In this document: positions 36,881 to 48,726 of the stretch, one piece after another
How positions within the stretch are numbered: the stretch's first letter is position 1
How the letters are laid out: every line of letters begins with the position of its first letter
From: Colocasia esculenta
Lineage: Eukaryota; Streptophyta; Magnoliopsida; Alismatales; Araceae
Direction: 5' to 3'
NCBI GenBank assembly: GCA_014218235.1
Contig: CM024759.1
Location: 73,863,079-73,927,078 of the forward strand
Length of the DNA: 64,000 nt
Made by a program: the position numbers and the translations under genes
Notes under the pieces: model-generated
Told to the model about the DNA's origin: nothing
The model's input: the letters and a program-made list of their open reading frames with translations, nothing else
The model's database searches: none

Positions 36881-38501
36881 TATTGTTGCACACCTCCCCA
36901 AGGCAGTAAGGGAAGCCCTCACTCCACGCCCATTGCTCTGGCCATTAGTGGCCATTAGTTGCACCATTAATGTCCTTGGAGAGAAGGGTACGCCCAATAA
37001 CCCATTAATCAAAACCCATTAACTCAAGTCCAAAGGGGCCCAAGAAGGCCCAACAGCTTGCACGTACGTACATTGCATATGCCTTCGCCCTTAGGAGACA
37101 ATCCCCATCCAGTAGATAGGGCAAGATTACGACAAAGACTCTGGATCATAAGAATAAGATCACTTTGGTCTCCAAGAAGCGATCGAGGATCCTAGCAGAG
37201 AATCTGATCACAAAAGGTCTCCATCGGCTCAAACTGCATCAAGTCCTCTCCAACCCTCTTCAGCTAATTGCGTGTCATGGACGTAACTAAGCTGCAGCAT
37301 GCGCATGGAAGCGATCCGTCGTGAAATTTTGTATGCGTGTCATTCATCGCCATGATCTGTTGCTGCATAGTTGCTACATACGGAGCATCGATCATGTCCA
37401 CTTTCACACAGGAAGAGTTGAAAGCTCAAGTCGATGCCCTTCAAACTGATCGCCAAGTACAGATCATGGAAGTCCCTGTCGATCGGACTATCTCTCCTTC
37501 TTTCTTATCAGTTGTTCACATGGCCAGTAGGAGTCCAGAATTTACGTCGTCTGTAGCTTTTCTCCACAAATGAGTGGATTGGAGAGGTCTCAAAGAATTC
37601 GATGGATTTAACTTAATCGGTGATCAGGGTTCTTTTTAATGTTTTATTTTGAGTGAGAGAAATGGATATTCATGTCCATTGCCTCCTTTTGTTCTCTTAT
37701 AAAGCAGTGCAATTTAAGCAGGAAAGTGAGGACGACTCCTTCGCATGCAGCCACTTTAATTTAGCATCAATAAAGATGGAGATTATATTCGTATCTGATG
37801 ACGGTGGTCCGTGGGCTGTCTGGTCACGAAAGTTGCTTACTAGCCCATATATATATATAGAATCCCATTCTCACACTAGGTTACTTCACTAAATTGTTAA
37901 TTCAAATACTTTTTTATTTATTAAAACTAACACGATTTAATTAGGTCTGTGCATTTGTAAAAATTATCACTTACAAAGAATCACGGGAAAAAAAATCCTC
38001 AAAAGAAAAACGAATCACTTAAAAAATGATCTACCAAAAAGGAGAAAAATGCATGTTTGCAAATCTTCTAAGAAAATGGAGTGGGAAGTATAAATAGGAA
38101 ATTATTCCACGGCTTCTATTTCCCCATTGGAGAGTGTTCATAACTTGGTTCGAAGTCAAACCGAACCAAACATTCGAGAAGGATTGCGAAATTGCACTTA
38201 GAAAAACGGAAAAATATATGCCCAGTGTTTGAGAAATGTTTATGGTATTAAATATTTTCACGTGTAAAAACAAAAGAATGGAAAATCCTGAACAGTACTT
38301 TAGTCACCATAGAGTTCTTTTAGTTGGTCGTAAAATATATTTATATATTCCAAAAACATAATCACTTATTTGACATCCACGTAAAATAATTTTTTGAAAA
38401 GATAATTACAAAAGTGTTGGAGGCTATAAAATATTCTAACCAACTTCTCCTATGCCATTGCCAGCATCTTCAAGACCGACAATGAACAAGGAGGTGAACC
38501 T
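36881..38501. other. Intergenic, no gene recognised
   Basis: 36881-37600 is of mixed composition. An open stretch at 37337-37573 gives a 78-residue peptide with no known domain. 37900-38440 is AT-rich. The piece 38452-38501 continues in register after the hAT element at 55127. Confidence 0.35.
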
Positions 38502-38762
38502 TAGGGGTGTTCAACAGTTCAGTTCAGTCCAGATTGGCTCATTTTTGGCCAACCCGAACCGAACCGAACCGAACGGATATAGATGTCAACCTGAATTAAA
38601 TCGAATCAGAGTTTTTTCGGTTCGGTTCAAACCGAATTCTCACATTTAATTAAGTATAATTAAATTTATTAATATTCATATAATAAAAATAAGAATAAAA
38701 TCTAAAAGTGTATATACCTATATGTAAATTTAGTCATATAATTATATTTTTAATACTTATAA

Positions 38763-39866
38763 TGTGACGGCCCTAGATATTTATGCCCATTAAGGCTCCA
38801 TATCTAAGTTCACCTCCCGCGATCGGACCGAAGTCTCACAAGGAATAGCTTGTATACATGTCCAGTAAGAATATAAAAGACATCCGCGATAGTATAAGAC
38901 ACAAGAAAGTACAAGTGCTCATATCTGCATATAATAATTTACAACTGTCCCAATATATTATTACATGTCTAATTAAAAAGTACAACTACCTGGGGCATAC
39001 CTCGAGAGAGCACAAGCTCACACAACACAACTAACACTACTGCTGGTGGTCCAAGTCTGCCGCAACGTCTTCGCATGCCATATCAACGGTAAGCCCTGAA
39101 AAGAACTATAGGGGAGTGAGCCTCAACAAGTCACAGACTCATTAGGGACCACCTAGTTAAAAAACCACACGAAACTAAAGAGACCTCAACCCCAGAGGGT
39201 CTTACTGGCAACACCGATAGCCAAACCATAATATGCTCACAACATTCATAATGAACAACAACTAAACAGTAATTCAACATACTAATTCCTTATCAAATAG
39301 TAATCTTTGAAAAGAAAGAGGAACCACAGGACTAGCACATCACCACTAGTCCGCCCATCAATTGTGATGCCTAAGCCACAAGCCTCACAGGCAAACCACT
39401 ATCACAACTAGTTGCCTAAGCTATAAGCCACACAGGCAAACTGCTGCCTAGGCTACAAGCTTCACATGCGAACCTCAAACACACGGGTAACAGGACTGCT
39501 AACCAATAGCTGGTCCATTATACCCCAAACCACGATATGTCGAAAGCCACACACAGGGTAGGCAACAGTGGGCCAATCCATCACACATTAAAATCCTAAT
39601 CAGAAGTTTACCTGAGGAAGGGTAAAATACAACGAGTGGAAGGTCTCACCACATGACTTCCACGGAGCACAACTCCACCTCAACACCTGAAAGGGCTGGT
39701 ACACCATGTATCATGAGAAACAGGCTTCCACGAAGGGTACAGGTACCTACCACCACGAGGTACCACCACAAAGCCTCAGTACAACTGTGCCTCGTACCAG
39801 ACACACCACAACGGGTCAAACCACAACCACTGGCAAAGCATGAGGCAGAAAGGAACGACTTAAGAA
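38763..39866 (-). mobile_element. Truncated LTR (family 2), minus strand
   Basis: This is the 3' 1.1 kb of the LTR whose complete copy is 40212-41716 plus 53514-54961, in reverse orientation. Shared words include CTCCATATCTA, GGACCGAAGTCTC, TACAACTACCTG, AGGGGAGTGAGCC, GGGTACAGG and GAAAGGAACGA. Similarity stops at about 39866. Confidence 0.8.
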
Positions 39867-40211
39867 AGACTTTAGTAAATGTGAAGGCAAATAATAGAGT
39901 TTGTGCAATATAGAGTTAACTGAGTAAGTTTTGTTTCTCGATAAGAAAGTACAGTGTCACAATAATGGAATGGATATCTTGGAAATTATGAATTTGATTT
40001 ACTGAGTCACTCAGAAAATTTTAATTAAAGTAAGGAAAGTAAATAAAGGATAAAGTATGTCAATAGTAATATGACAAGATTCAGAATTTAGTGTGGCATA
40101 GATATAGTTGCAAACATGATATGAGCAGAACTAGTTGAGCAGTGTATTTATGTGATAAGAGAAGTGTAATGACAGCTAGAGAATATGACTTAAAGCAAGA
40201 TATGTTAATAG
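39867..40211. other. Spacer between the inverted LTRs
   Basis: An AT-rich stretch of 345 bp without a recognised motif. Neither a primer binding site nor gag/pol coding is present, so no internal domain of the family 2 element survives here. Confidence 0.4.
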
Positions 40212-41716
40212 TGATATCGTGTTTTTCGGATCTTCACGGATCCTTGCTTAGCGGGTTTGGTGGCCAGTGTGTGGCCCATTAGCCTGTGTTCCAGATGTTC
40301 TTGTAGGTTGTGAGGCTTCGTGGGCCGGCAGGTTGGGCCCAAAGTGCTAACAGGTTTTCTACCTATGAACGCGACAGGGTGTGCGTCGCGTTCTGAACGC
40401 AACGGCCGTGGTGGTCGCGTTCTATTTGCCGACCGAGATGCGGTCCTCGTCTGCATGCGCGCCGCATGTCGCGCGCCGGGCGACATTCTGACAGCGGTCT
40501 TGATACGTCGCATTCTTAACCGCAAACAGTTCATAACCCTGGTCGGCCAGACAGAGCTGAGCGAGCTCTGTTTGGATAGGGGGAGGCTGCTGCGGTTGTT
40601 TTTCGGGCGATTTGGCATTTGGGGATCGTTTTTGGTGTGGTCTCGCCGCAAGGACTTTGCATGGAGTGGGGGAGACGCAGTGCCGTAGTTGGTTTGCGCG
40701 TTCTTCGCGAAGGTAGGGAGATTCCACCCTGTTTTGCTGCGTGGATTGTGTGTAATGCATGTTTAAATTGTTTATTGCTTTATAAACAGTAGATACCATG
40801 TTAGGGCAATAAAATGAGCATGAAAAATGGGTTGAAACATAGTTTAGGGTGGTTTGCATGGAAGATCCAGAGAAGGGTCCCCGGATTAGGGTTCCTGCCT
40901 ATGAAGGCGACGGACCCTCCTATCGTGTCCTGAACGCGACAGGCCGACCCGTTGCGTTCTGCTTCTGAACGTGACCTATCGGGGTGTCGCGTTCAGAAGG
41001 CGACATGGGACCCTGTCACGTTAACAGGTCCGAGAGGTTTTATGTGTGTTGTATGTTGGCATGGTTACCCGATTATCGTTAAGTGATGTGCATGGCAAGT
41101 AGTTCAACGTTGTGTTTATCGTAATATAACTTCTGTGGTTAGTTTGTGGTGGTTGGCAGTGAGGTTCTAGTGTGAACCTAGCCTCGGTCCTTTGATATCT
41201 TTTATAAGTTATTTAAGTTGGTTTAATTGATAAAGCATGTGTAGGGTTAGAGTTAGTGTATGGTTATTAAGTGGTTATTGTGTATTGTGTTTAATGTGCA
41301 ATGGAGGTCGTGAGATGACCCATGACAGGCCAGATTATTATTAGTTAATGTAGTTCTTGTATATGTCTGTGTATGCTAGCTGTAGGTCCCATAGTGCTGG
41401 GAATAAGCTTTCCTAACACTTGCACCGTAGTTTGTATAAAGATATAATGTATGATCGTGGTTTGTGCATTGTCCGGTTGGTGGTTCGGCGCTATTCCGGA
41501 ATCCTCTTCAGTTGGGTACCCAGGTTCTGTGTGAGCCAGGCATATGTTCTGTTTGTGCTTGGGTTTGTCCATATGTTGGTTCGTTGAGGTCTGTGTCATC
41601 TTCTTGGACACCCTCACTCTGTGTTGAGTGTACGTTCGGCTGATGGAAAGACGACAGTGGGCAGTTACTTTAGAGAGTTTGTGTTTTGGTCCTTTAGCGC
41701 GCTCGTGTTGAGGGCT
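40212..41716 (+). mobile_element. 5' part of a plus-strand LTR (family 2), interrupted
   Basis: It begins TGATATCGTGTTTTTCGGATC, parallel to the TGTAACGTCGCG..TTTTCGGATC start of the next LTR. It shows two clusters of GAACGCGAC / GTCGCGTTC words (about 40370-40520 and 40895-41010) and ends at AGCGCGCTCGTGTTGAGGGCT, where the Ty3-gypsy element starts. It resumes at 53514. Confidence 0.75.
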
Positions 41717-44007
41717 TGTAACGTCGCGTGCTTTTCGGATCCATGCGGATCATGTGCATTGTGGTTGTGGCGGCCGTTGTGAGGCCAGTGTGAGTTGGGT
41801 GTGTGGAATGCATGGTGTGATTGCGTGGCTTGAGCAGGTGAAGAGCAGGGTAGGTCCTGAATTGGAATGGACCTGCTGCTGTTCTGTCTGAGTTGGCGGC
41901 CAAGGGGTGGTCGTTGACTGTTGGCGTCCAGGTTCATGGACGTTTACATCATGAACTTGGCGGCAGTTTTGTGGACGTTTAGTCTGGCGGTGCATGTGGG
42001 CGACAAGGGGTTGACGCCAACCTGTCAGTTCAGCAGGTTATATGTTCACCCGAGGGCAGCTCTCTCAGCTCACCCTCTCTCCCTCTTGCCCCAGCTTGCT
42101 GCCCCGAGTCTTTGAAGGTTCTAACAGGTATCGAGGAGTGGCTGGTCGATCGTGGGACGCGCGGCGTCGCCGAATTGCGCGAGAAACGTCGCGCGGTGGT
42201 GCAATTCGCGTGGGAGCTCGCGGAGGGCTCGGCGTAAACCGGGGGTTGCGGGAGATTCTAACGCGTTCTGAGGTAGGGGACGAACCCTGGTAGCTCCGTA
42301 GAAACATTAAAACACATCATAACTACTTGAACCAGCATGATAATCCATGTTTGGATAGAGTTGCACCATATGGGATAATGGGTGGTTTGAGTAGTTTATT
42401 GTTCGAATCATGTTTAACGGGTTGCATTGGGTTCTGTCATGCTAGAGGGTATGCATTTGCATGTTTTCCAGTAATTAGAACAGCTAGAAAACTCGCAGGA
42501 CCGGATTAGGGTTTCTGCAGGGTTTAAGGCCGGGGAACTTGGCGTCAACATCGTTTGCCGCCAAGATCTTCAGCCAGGAGGTTGACGGCCAGGGACCTTG
42601 CCGTCTACTTCCTGTAAGCGGCAATCGATGTGGCCGCCTACTCCTATATGAACAGAAATGGCTATTTATGGTGTTTTATCGATAATGCATGCGTGGTATC
42701 ATACGAGGTGCACTAAGTGCACATGGTTCTCGTTTTAGCATACAAGATATGCTGTTAATGTTTACTTCGGTGACTGCGCGTTGTGTACGCGAGTCAGTTG
42801 GGTTCACGTGTAGTGGACCAGTGGTTACTTGTGGTTTACGTGAGGTTTCACGTGGTTTGTGTGTGACGTGCACGTGGTTTTGTGTACGTGACGAGTAGTA
42901 CGACGCCTACCGTGGTTACCTCTCCAGTTGGGTGCCCCAGGTTCTTTGTGAGCCAGGCTGTTAGCTCGGGGCCTTGTCCCGGTACTTGTGTTGTACCGTC
43001 GAGGTCTGTGTCGTCTGACCTGGACACCCTCACTCTTGTGTTAGAGTTGTACGTCCGGCTGAGGGAAAGACGACAGTGGGACAGTGACAGTTGTGGTTGT
43101 TTTTAGTCACTTGTAGCGCGCTCGTAGTTGGGGGTACGGACACCAGTAGACGTACTGGACCCCAGCTAGTCCTTTTCCAGTGCCTCACTCTAGCGAGCCC
43201 AGGCCAGGGTCTCTGGAGGTGCCAGGCATGGGCCTGTGACCGTGTGGTTTGCAGGTTGTGGTGTTTTAGTTGGTCTCCACAGTTGTTTGACCTTTTTACG
43301 TGGAGCGGCAGCTGGACCTTTCGTCCGTGGCTGCGAGACTGAGAGGTGGACCTGTGTTAGTTGTCCGAGTCAGTTTCTGGTGTCGCGAACCAGTTTACGT
43401 GGCTCGTGTTGGCTGTCTCTACTTTGGCTTGTACACCTGTTTGGGTTTGCCGTTTAGTTACTACAGTTGTTTCTCGTAGTCGACAGACGGTGAGTACTTT
43501 TACAGCTTTACTTACCTGCTTAGCTGTTTTATATGTTGTTGGTACTGTTTACTGTTTTGTACCTGTGGTTTGTGGTTTGTTCGGCTTTGGGGGAGTTCCC
43601 TACTGAGCCAGTGACTAGAGAGGCTCACCCCTACCCCCACAGGTGAGGGCGAGGAGGACGTTTCCCGTCCGACGTCCAGTTCTGGGCCGCGTCGTAGCGG
43701 AGCAGGGTCAGTACCTCCAGCGGAGTAGTACTTCAGCAGTGTAGCCTTGTAGCTTTGTAGTTTTTAGTTGTTTACTTTCTTTTGTTGTACCTCGGGGTAT
43801 GCCCCAGACTTTGTGTACACCTTTACAGTTTTAATGGAATATGGCTATGTAATTGTGAAAAATTATATATGAAATGTGGTGTGTTCCTTTATGTTTACAC
43901 GGACTGTGGTTTGGTTTCCCTTGCGAGGCTTCGGCCCGTTCGCGGGAGGCGGACTCGGTTCAAGTGCGTTATTGGTTTAACGGGCTTGGCCGAGGCGTTC
44001 CGTCACA
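41717..44007 (+). mobile_element. 5' LTR of the Tekay-type element
   Basis: It runs TGTAACGTCGCG to CCGTCACA, 2,291 bp. It has two clusters of GGCGTC/GACGCC and GGCGGC words (about 41890-42030 and 42535-42635), separated by GCGTTCTGAGGTAGGGG at about 42250. That block looks like a splice donor and is shared with the 30868-32699 LTR. Confidence 0.88.
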
Positions 44008-44009
44008 GT

Positions 44010-44021
44010 TGGTATCAGAGC
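44010..44021 (+). other. Primer binding site (initiator Met-tRNA)
   Basis: TGGTATCAGAGC starts two bases after the 5' LTR. It is the standard plant retrotransposon site complementary to the 3' end of initiator methionine tRNA, where minus-strand cDNA synthesis starts. Confidence 0.9.
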
Positions 44022-44161
44022 AAGGTCCGTGTTAATATAAGGGAATTAGAAGAATACATAGCCTTATTTTGGTCATTATACACTGCTGGTAGAGACCCTG
44101 ATTTTCGATAATCTGTGGTTTTGATTTTTGCCTGGTGTTTTGTGTATGTAGAATTTCTGAA

Positions 44162-45062
44162 ATGGCTGATAGGAGAGATTGGGGTGGTGGAGGAGATGAT
44201 CCGGAGGAAAGCACCCAGCGTATGATTGAGAGAATCTGGGAGAGCCTCACGGATATTCGAGCGAGAATGGATCAGCAGGCGCCTATACCACCAGTTGCAG
44301 TGCCACCTGGGGAAGGAGAGGCAGTACCTGTTGCTCCAGTTCTGCCGAGGGTGGAGGTACCTTTTGTAGCACCTGTGCTACCACCACCGCCAGTGCAGTT
44401 AGTTGAAGAACCAGTGATACAGGTGGAGAAATTTCTGAGATTGCAGCCGTCTACTTATTCAGGAGGGCCGAATCCAGATACAGCTGAGCACTGGATTCAT
44501 GAAATTGAGAGGGTTTTTGCGACTATGCGGTGTCCTGAAGCAGACAGAGTTGTATTGGCTGCTTATCAGTTGAGAGGTTTTGCTTTAGAATGGTGGCGAT
44601 TGAAGATGCAGACCACCTTCGCAGGTAGAAGAGAAGAAGCTATCACTTGGTCGGAGTTTCTCGAGGTATTTAATGATACATTCTTTCCGATCCAAGTACA
44701 GCAGGTAAAAAGAGAGCAATTCCGGACTCTTCAGCAAGGTAACTCTTCGGTTCTAGAGTATCAGATGAGATTTATGGCACTCAGCCGTTATGCACCTTAT
44801 GTTGTTTCTAATAATACATGATGGTTGAGTATTTTATCAGAGGATTGAGAGTGGAATTGCAGAATGCGATAGTTCCTCTCATGTGCAAGACAGTGGAAGA
44901 GGCAGCGCAAGGGCAGCTATTTTAGAGAGGTCTATCCGGACTCGTCAGGCAGGTGAGTCAGGTTCTGGTAGTTTCCGGTTACCGCAGCAGTCAGCGGGTG
45001 CAAGCAAGGGCAAGGCACCAGCAGGACCTTCTTCATCAGGCTTTGGAAGTGGGGACAGAAAT
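44162..45062 (+). pseudogene. gag region (capsid-like domain)
   Basis: The ATG at 44162 opens a frame to 44821 with a proline-rich N-terminal part and then the retrotransposon gag domain (LQPSTYSGGPNPDTAEHW, and WWRLKMQTTF). A frameshift near 44815 moves the reading frame; gag-like sequence continues to about 45062. The protein packages element RNA in a virus-like particle. As it stands it is not translatable as one chain. Confidence 0.85.
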
Positions 45063-45139
45063 TAAAGCAAGCACTTAAAGGAAAAGGAAAAGGATGGGGA
45101 GGTCGTCCGCAGTATCAGCAAGGCCGTGGTAGGCCTGAG

Positions 45140-48100
45140 GTGGAGGAGTCGCAGCAGAGTACAGCCAGGCAGCCTATAGTTCCTCCAGGATACCGATGTT
45201 ATAATTGTAATCAGCCGGGACATTTGATCCGCAATTGTCCGTATGCAAGAGAATATGGGTATGGCAGAGGTGTGCAGCAGCAGCAGCCTCAGCAGTTTCA
45301 GCAGCCACAGGCAGGTCGTGGCAGAGGAGCACCGCAGCAGCAGGGAGAGGCCGGGTTATGGCTATCACCCGAGCCCAGGCAGAGGCATCAAATATGATAG
45401 AAGGTACTTTACCTCTTTATGAATATTCAGCAAGAGTCTTATTTGATTCGGGTGCCTCTCATTCTTTTATTTCCGAAGAATTTCTGGATTGCATAGCTCA
45501 TCCATTAGAAGAGAAGTCTTGTGAGTTAGTGGTAGAGGTTCCTTCAGGTGAGTTCTTACTCACTTCGAGCTACATAGATGAAGCTCCTGTTATGATTGAA
45601 GGGAACCAGATGCCGGGTCGGTTGTATGCCCTGCAATTGTCAGATTATGATATTATTCTGGGTATGGACTGGCTAGAGATGTATGGAGCAATGCTAGATT
45701 GCAGAAAGAAAGGATCAGGTTTTATCATCCTAATGGTGCAGAGTTTGAATATCAAGGTATGCCTTTTTATACCTCAAAGTTTCTAATTTCTGCAATTAAA
45801 GCTAGAAAGTTGATAAATGATGGGTGTGTGGCCTATTTAGCCTCAGTAAGTTTGGTAGAAGCCAGTCAGCCAATGGAAGCAGTTCCCGTGGTTAGGGAAT
45901 TTGCTGATGTCTTTCCGGAAGATTTGCCTGGTGTAGCTCCACATAGAGAGGTGGATTTTACTATTGAGTTGCTGCCGGGTACTATGCCGATCTCTAAAGC
46001 CCCATATCGGATGGCACCAGCAGAACTCAAGGAGTTGAAAAAGCAATTAGAAGATTGTTGCAAAAAGGTTTTATTAGACCGAGTCATTCCCCGTGGGGAG
46101 CGCCGTTTTATTTGTGAAAAAGAAAGATGGAAGTTTCGGATGTGTATAGATTATAGAAAGTTGAATGATGTGACCATCAAGAATAAGTACCCGTTGCCAA
46201 GAAGATGATTTATTTGATCAGTTGCAATCAGCAAAAGTGTTTTCCAAAATTGATTTGAGGTCCGGGTACCATCAGTTGAGAATTAAAGAGGAGATATAGA
46301 CAAGACAGCGTTCAGAACCAGATATGGTCACTATGAGTTTGTGGTAATGCCTTTTGGGTTGACTAATGCTCCTGCAGGTTTTATGGATCTGATGAATAGA
46401 ATATTTCATCCATATTTAGATCAATTTATTGTGGTCTTTATTGATGATATTCTAATTTATTCAGCATCTGAGAGGAGCATGCAGCTCATTTGAGGTTTAC
46501 TTTGCAGTTGCTAAGGGATAACCAGTTGTTTGCTAAATTCAGTAAGTGTGAATTCTGGTTAAGGAAATTCATTTTTGGGTCATGTTATTTCTGCTAAAGG
46601 AGTAGCTGTAGACCCAAGTAAAGTGGAAGCTGTGTCGAGGTGGGAAGTGCCTAAGTCAATAACCGAGATTAGAAGTTTTCTGGGGTTGGCAGGTTATTAT
46701 AGGCGCTTTATTCAAGATTTTTCTAAAATTGCAGCACCTATGACTAACTGACCAGAAAGGGTGTGCCTTTTGTGTGGTCCGGTGAATGTCAAAGAAGTTT
46801 TATGGAAGAAGAAAGACTACATCAGCACCTATATTGACATTGCCGGCAGGGAGTGGTGGTTTTGTGCTGTATACTGATGCTTCAAGGAGAGTCTTGGAGC
46901 AGTGCTTATGCAGCATGGTAAAGTGATAGCCTATGCGTCTAGGCAATTGAAGCCAGCAGAAGAGAATTACCCCACTCATGATTTGGAATTAGCTGCAGTT
47001 GTATTTGCTTTGAAAATGTGGAGGCATTATCTGTATGGCGAAAGATTTGAGATTTTTACAGATCATAAAAGCTTGAAGTATATCTTCTCGCAGAAAGATT
47101 TGAATCTTCGCCAGCGCAGATGGTTGAGTATCTGAAGGATTATGATTTCAGTTTGGCTTACCATCCGGGTAAGGCCAATGTTGTGGCCGATGCCTTAAGC
47201 AGAAAGGCTTATATGAACTTGATGATGATTAAAGAATGGAAGTTGTATGAAGAGGTAGCAGAGAATTCTTTGTATGTGCCCAGCAGTCAGCGTCGGGCAA
47301 TTCTAGCTGCTAGTGCTGTAGAGCCGTCTTTATATTGGCAGATTATTGAGGCTCAAAGAGCAGATGCAGGTTTACCTGAAATTGTGAAAATGGAAGGAGT
47401 CTCAATTGATGATAATTGTGTGGTCAGGCTTAGGGGCAGGTGTTTGTTCCTGCAGAGAAGAAGTGAAGCAGCGAGTTCTAGAAGAGGCTCATAAATCAAG
47501 GTACACTATTCATCCGGGTAGTACTAAAATGTACCATGATTTAAGAAGCATTTTTGGTGGCCTCATATGAAGAAAGAAAGCAGAATTTGTGGCAAGATGT
47601 GCTATCTGTCAACAGATTAAAGCAGAGCATCAAAAACCGGGAGGTCTGTTGCAACCGTTACCCATTCCACAGTGGAAATGGGATGATATTGCAATGGATT
47701 TTGTGGCAGGTTTACCAAGGACAAGTTCTGGGCATAATGGAATATGGGTGTTTGTTGACAGATTGACCAAGTTTGCAGATTAGTGGCAGTAAGTATGTCT
47801 TGGACAGTGGACAGATTGGCAAATGTTTATGTTGAAAGAATTGTTCCACTGCATGGTATTCCGAAGACTATTGTATCGATAGAGATCCAAGATTTACTTC
47901 TGGTTTTTGGAGAAGTTTGCAAAAGGATGGGTTCTGAGTTGAGATATAGCTCCGCTTATCATCCCCAGACAGATGGTCAACAGAAAGAACCATTCAGACA
48001 ATTGAAGATATGTTGCGAGCCTGTTGTTTAGTTTGGGGAGGCAGTTGGGAGCATCATTTGGGAATGGTTGAGTTTGCCTACAATAATAGTTATCATACCA

Positions 48101-48726
48101 GTCTTGGAATGGCACCGTATGAAGCTTTATATGGAAGGCCATGTAGAACTCCGTTGAACTGGCATGAAGTGGGAGAAAGGCAATTAGTGGGTCCTGAATT
48201 ATTCAGCAAACCACTGAAGTAGTGAAGCTTATTAAAGAAAAATTGCAGGCAGCTCAAAGTAGGCAGAAAAGTTATGCAGATGTGCGGAGGAGACCACTTC
48301 AGTTTGAGGTGGGAGATTTTGTTTTTCTGAGAGTTTCCCCAAGTAAAGGTATAATGAGGTTTGGTAAATCTGGAAAGCTGAGTCCAAGGTATGTGGGACC
48401 TTCCAGGTAATTGAAAGAATTGGGGAAGTGGCTTATAGGCTGGATTTGCCAGCTGATTTTGCAGATGTGCATGATATTTTCCATGTCTCCATGTTAAGGA
48501 AATGCATTGAAGATCCAGCTCAGATAATTAGATATCAAGGTGGTGACCTGAGGCCGGATATGACAATGCCTGAATATCCGGTGCAGATCACAGATCGAAG
48601 ATGAAGAAGTTAAGAAATAAGAAATTGAGTTGGTTAAGGTGAGATGGGAAAATAGGTTGGGTGGTGAGGATACCTGGGAGTTGGCCGCTGAAATGGCTAA
48701 AGGGTATCCCTATCTGTTTGTGTAAG
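45140..48726 (+). pseudogene. pol region: zinc knuckle, protease, RT, RNase H, integrase, chromodomain
   Basis: Readable motifs in order: CCHC knuckle CYNCNQPGHLIRNC (45197); aspartic protease LFDSGASHSF (about 45439); reverse transcriptase FRMCIDYRKLND (about 46136) and the FIDD active site (about 46438); RNase H YTDAS (about 46870) and TDHKSLKY (about 47060); integrase zinc-finger CAICQQIK (about 47598), core WDDIAMDFV (about 47680) and YHPQTDGQ (about 47957); a GDFVFLRVSP block (about 48310); and a C-terminal chromodomain-like stretch with VRWEN and EDTWE (48640-48690). Frames change at many points, mostly through single-base gains or losses. All domains of an autonomous element are present but no long uninterrupted frame exists. 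Confidence 0.88.

Noticed and set aside
38763..39866. First read as the left LTR of an ordinary element
   Set aside because: Its orientation is opposite to the right-hand LTR, so the two cannot be a normal direct LTR pair.
41921..43606. Multiple 60-90 residue open frames in the 5' LTR, repeated in the 3' LTR
   Set aside because: The repetition only reflects the LTR duplication; no motif, and one-base indels change the frames between copies.
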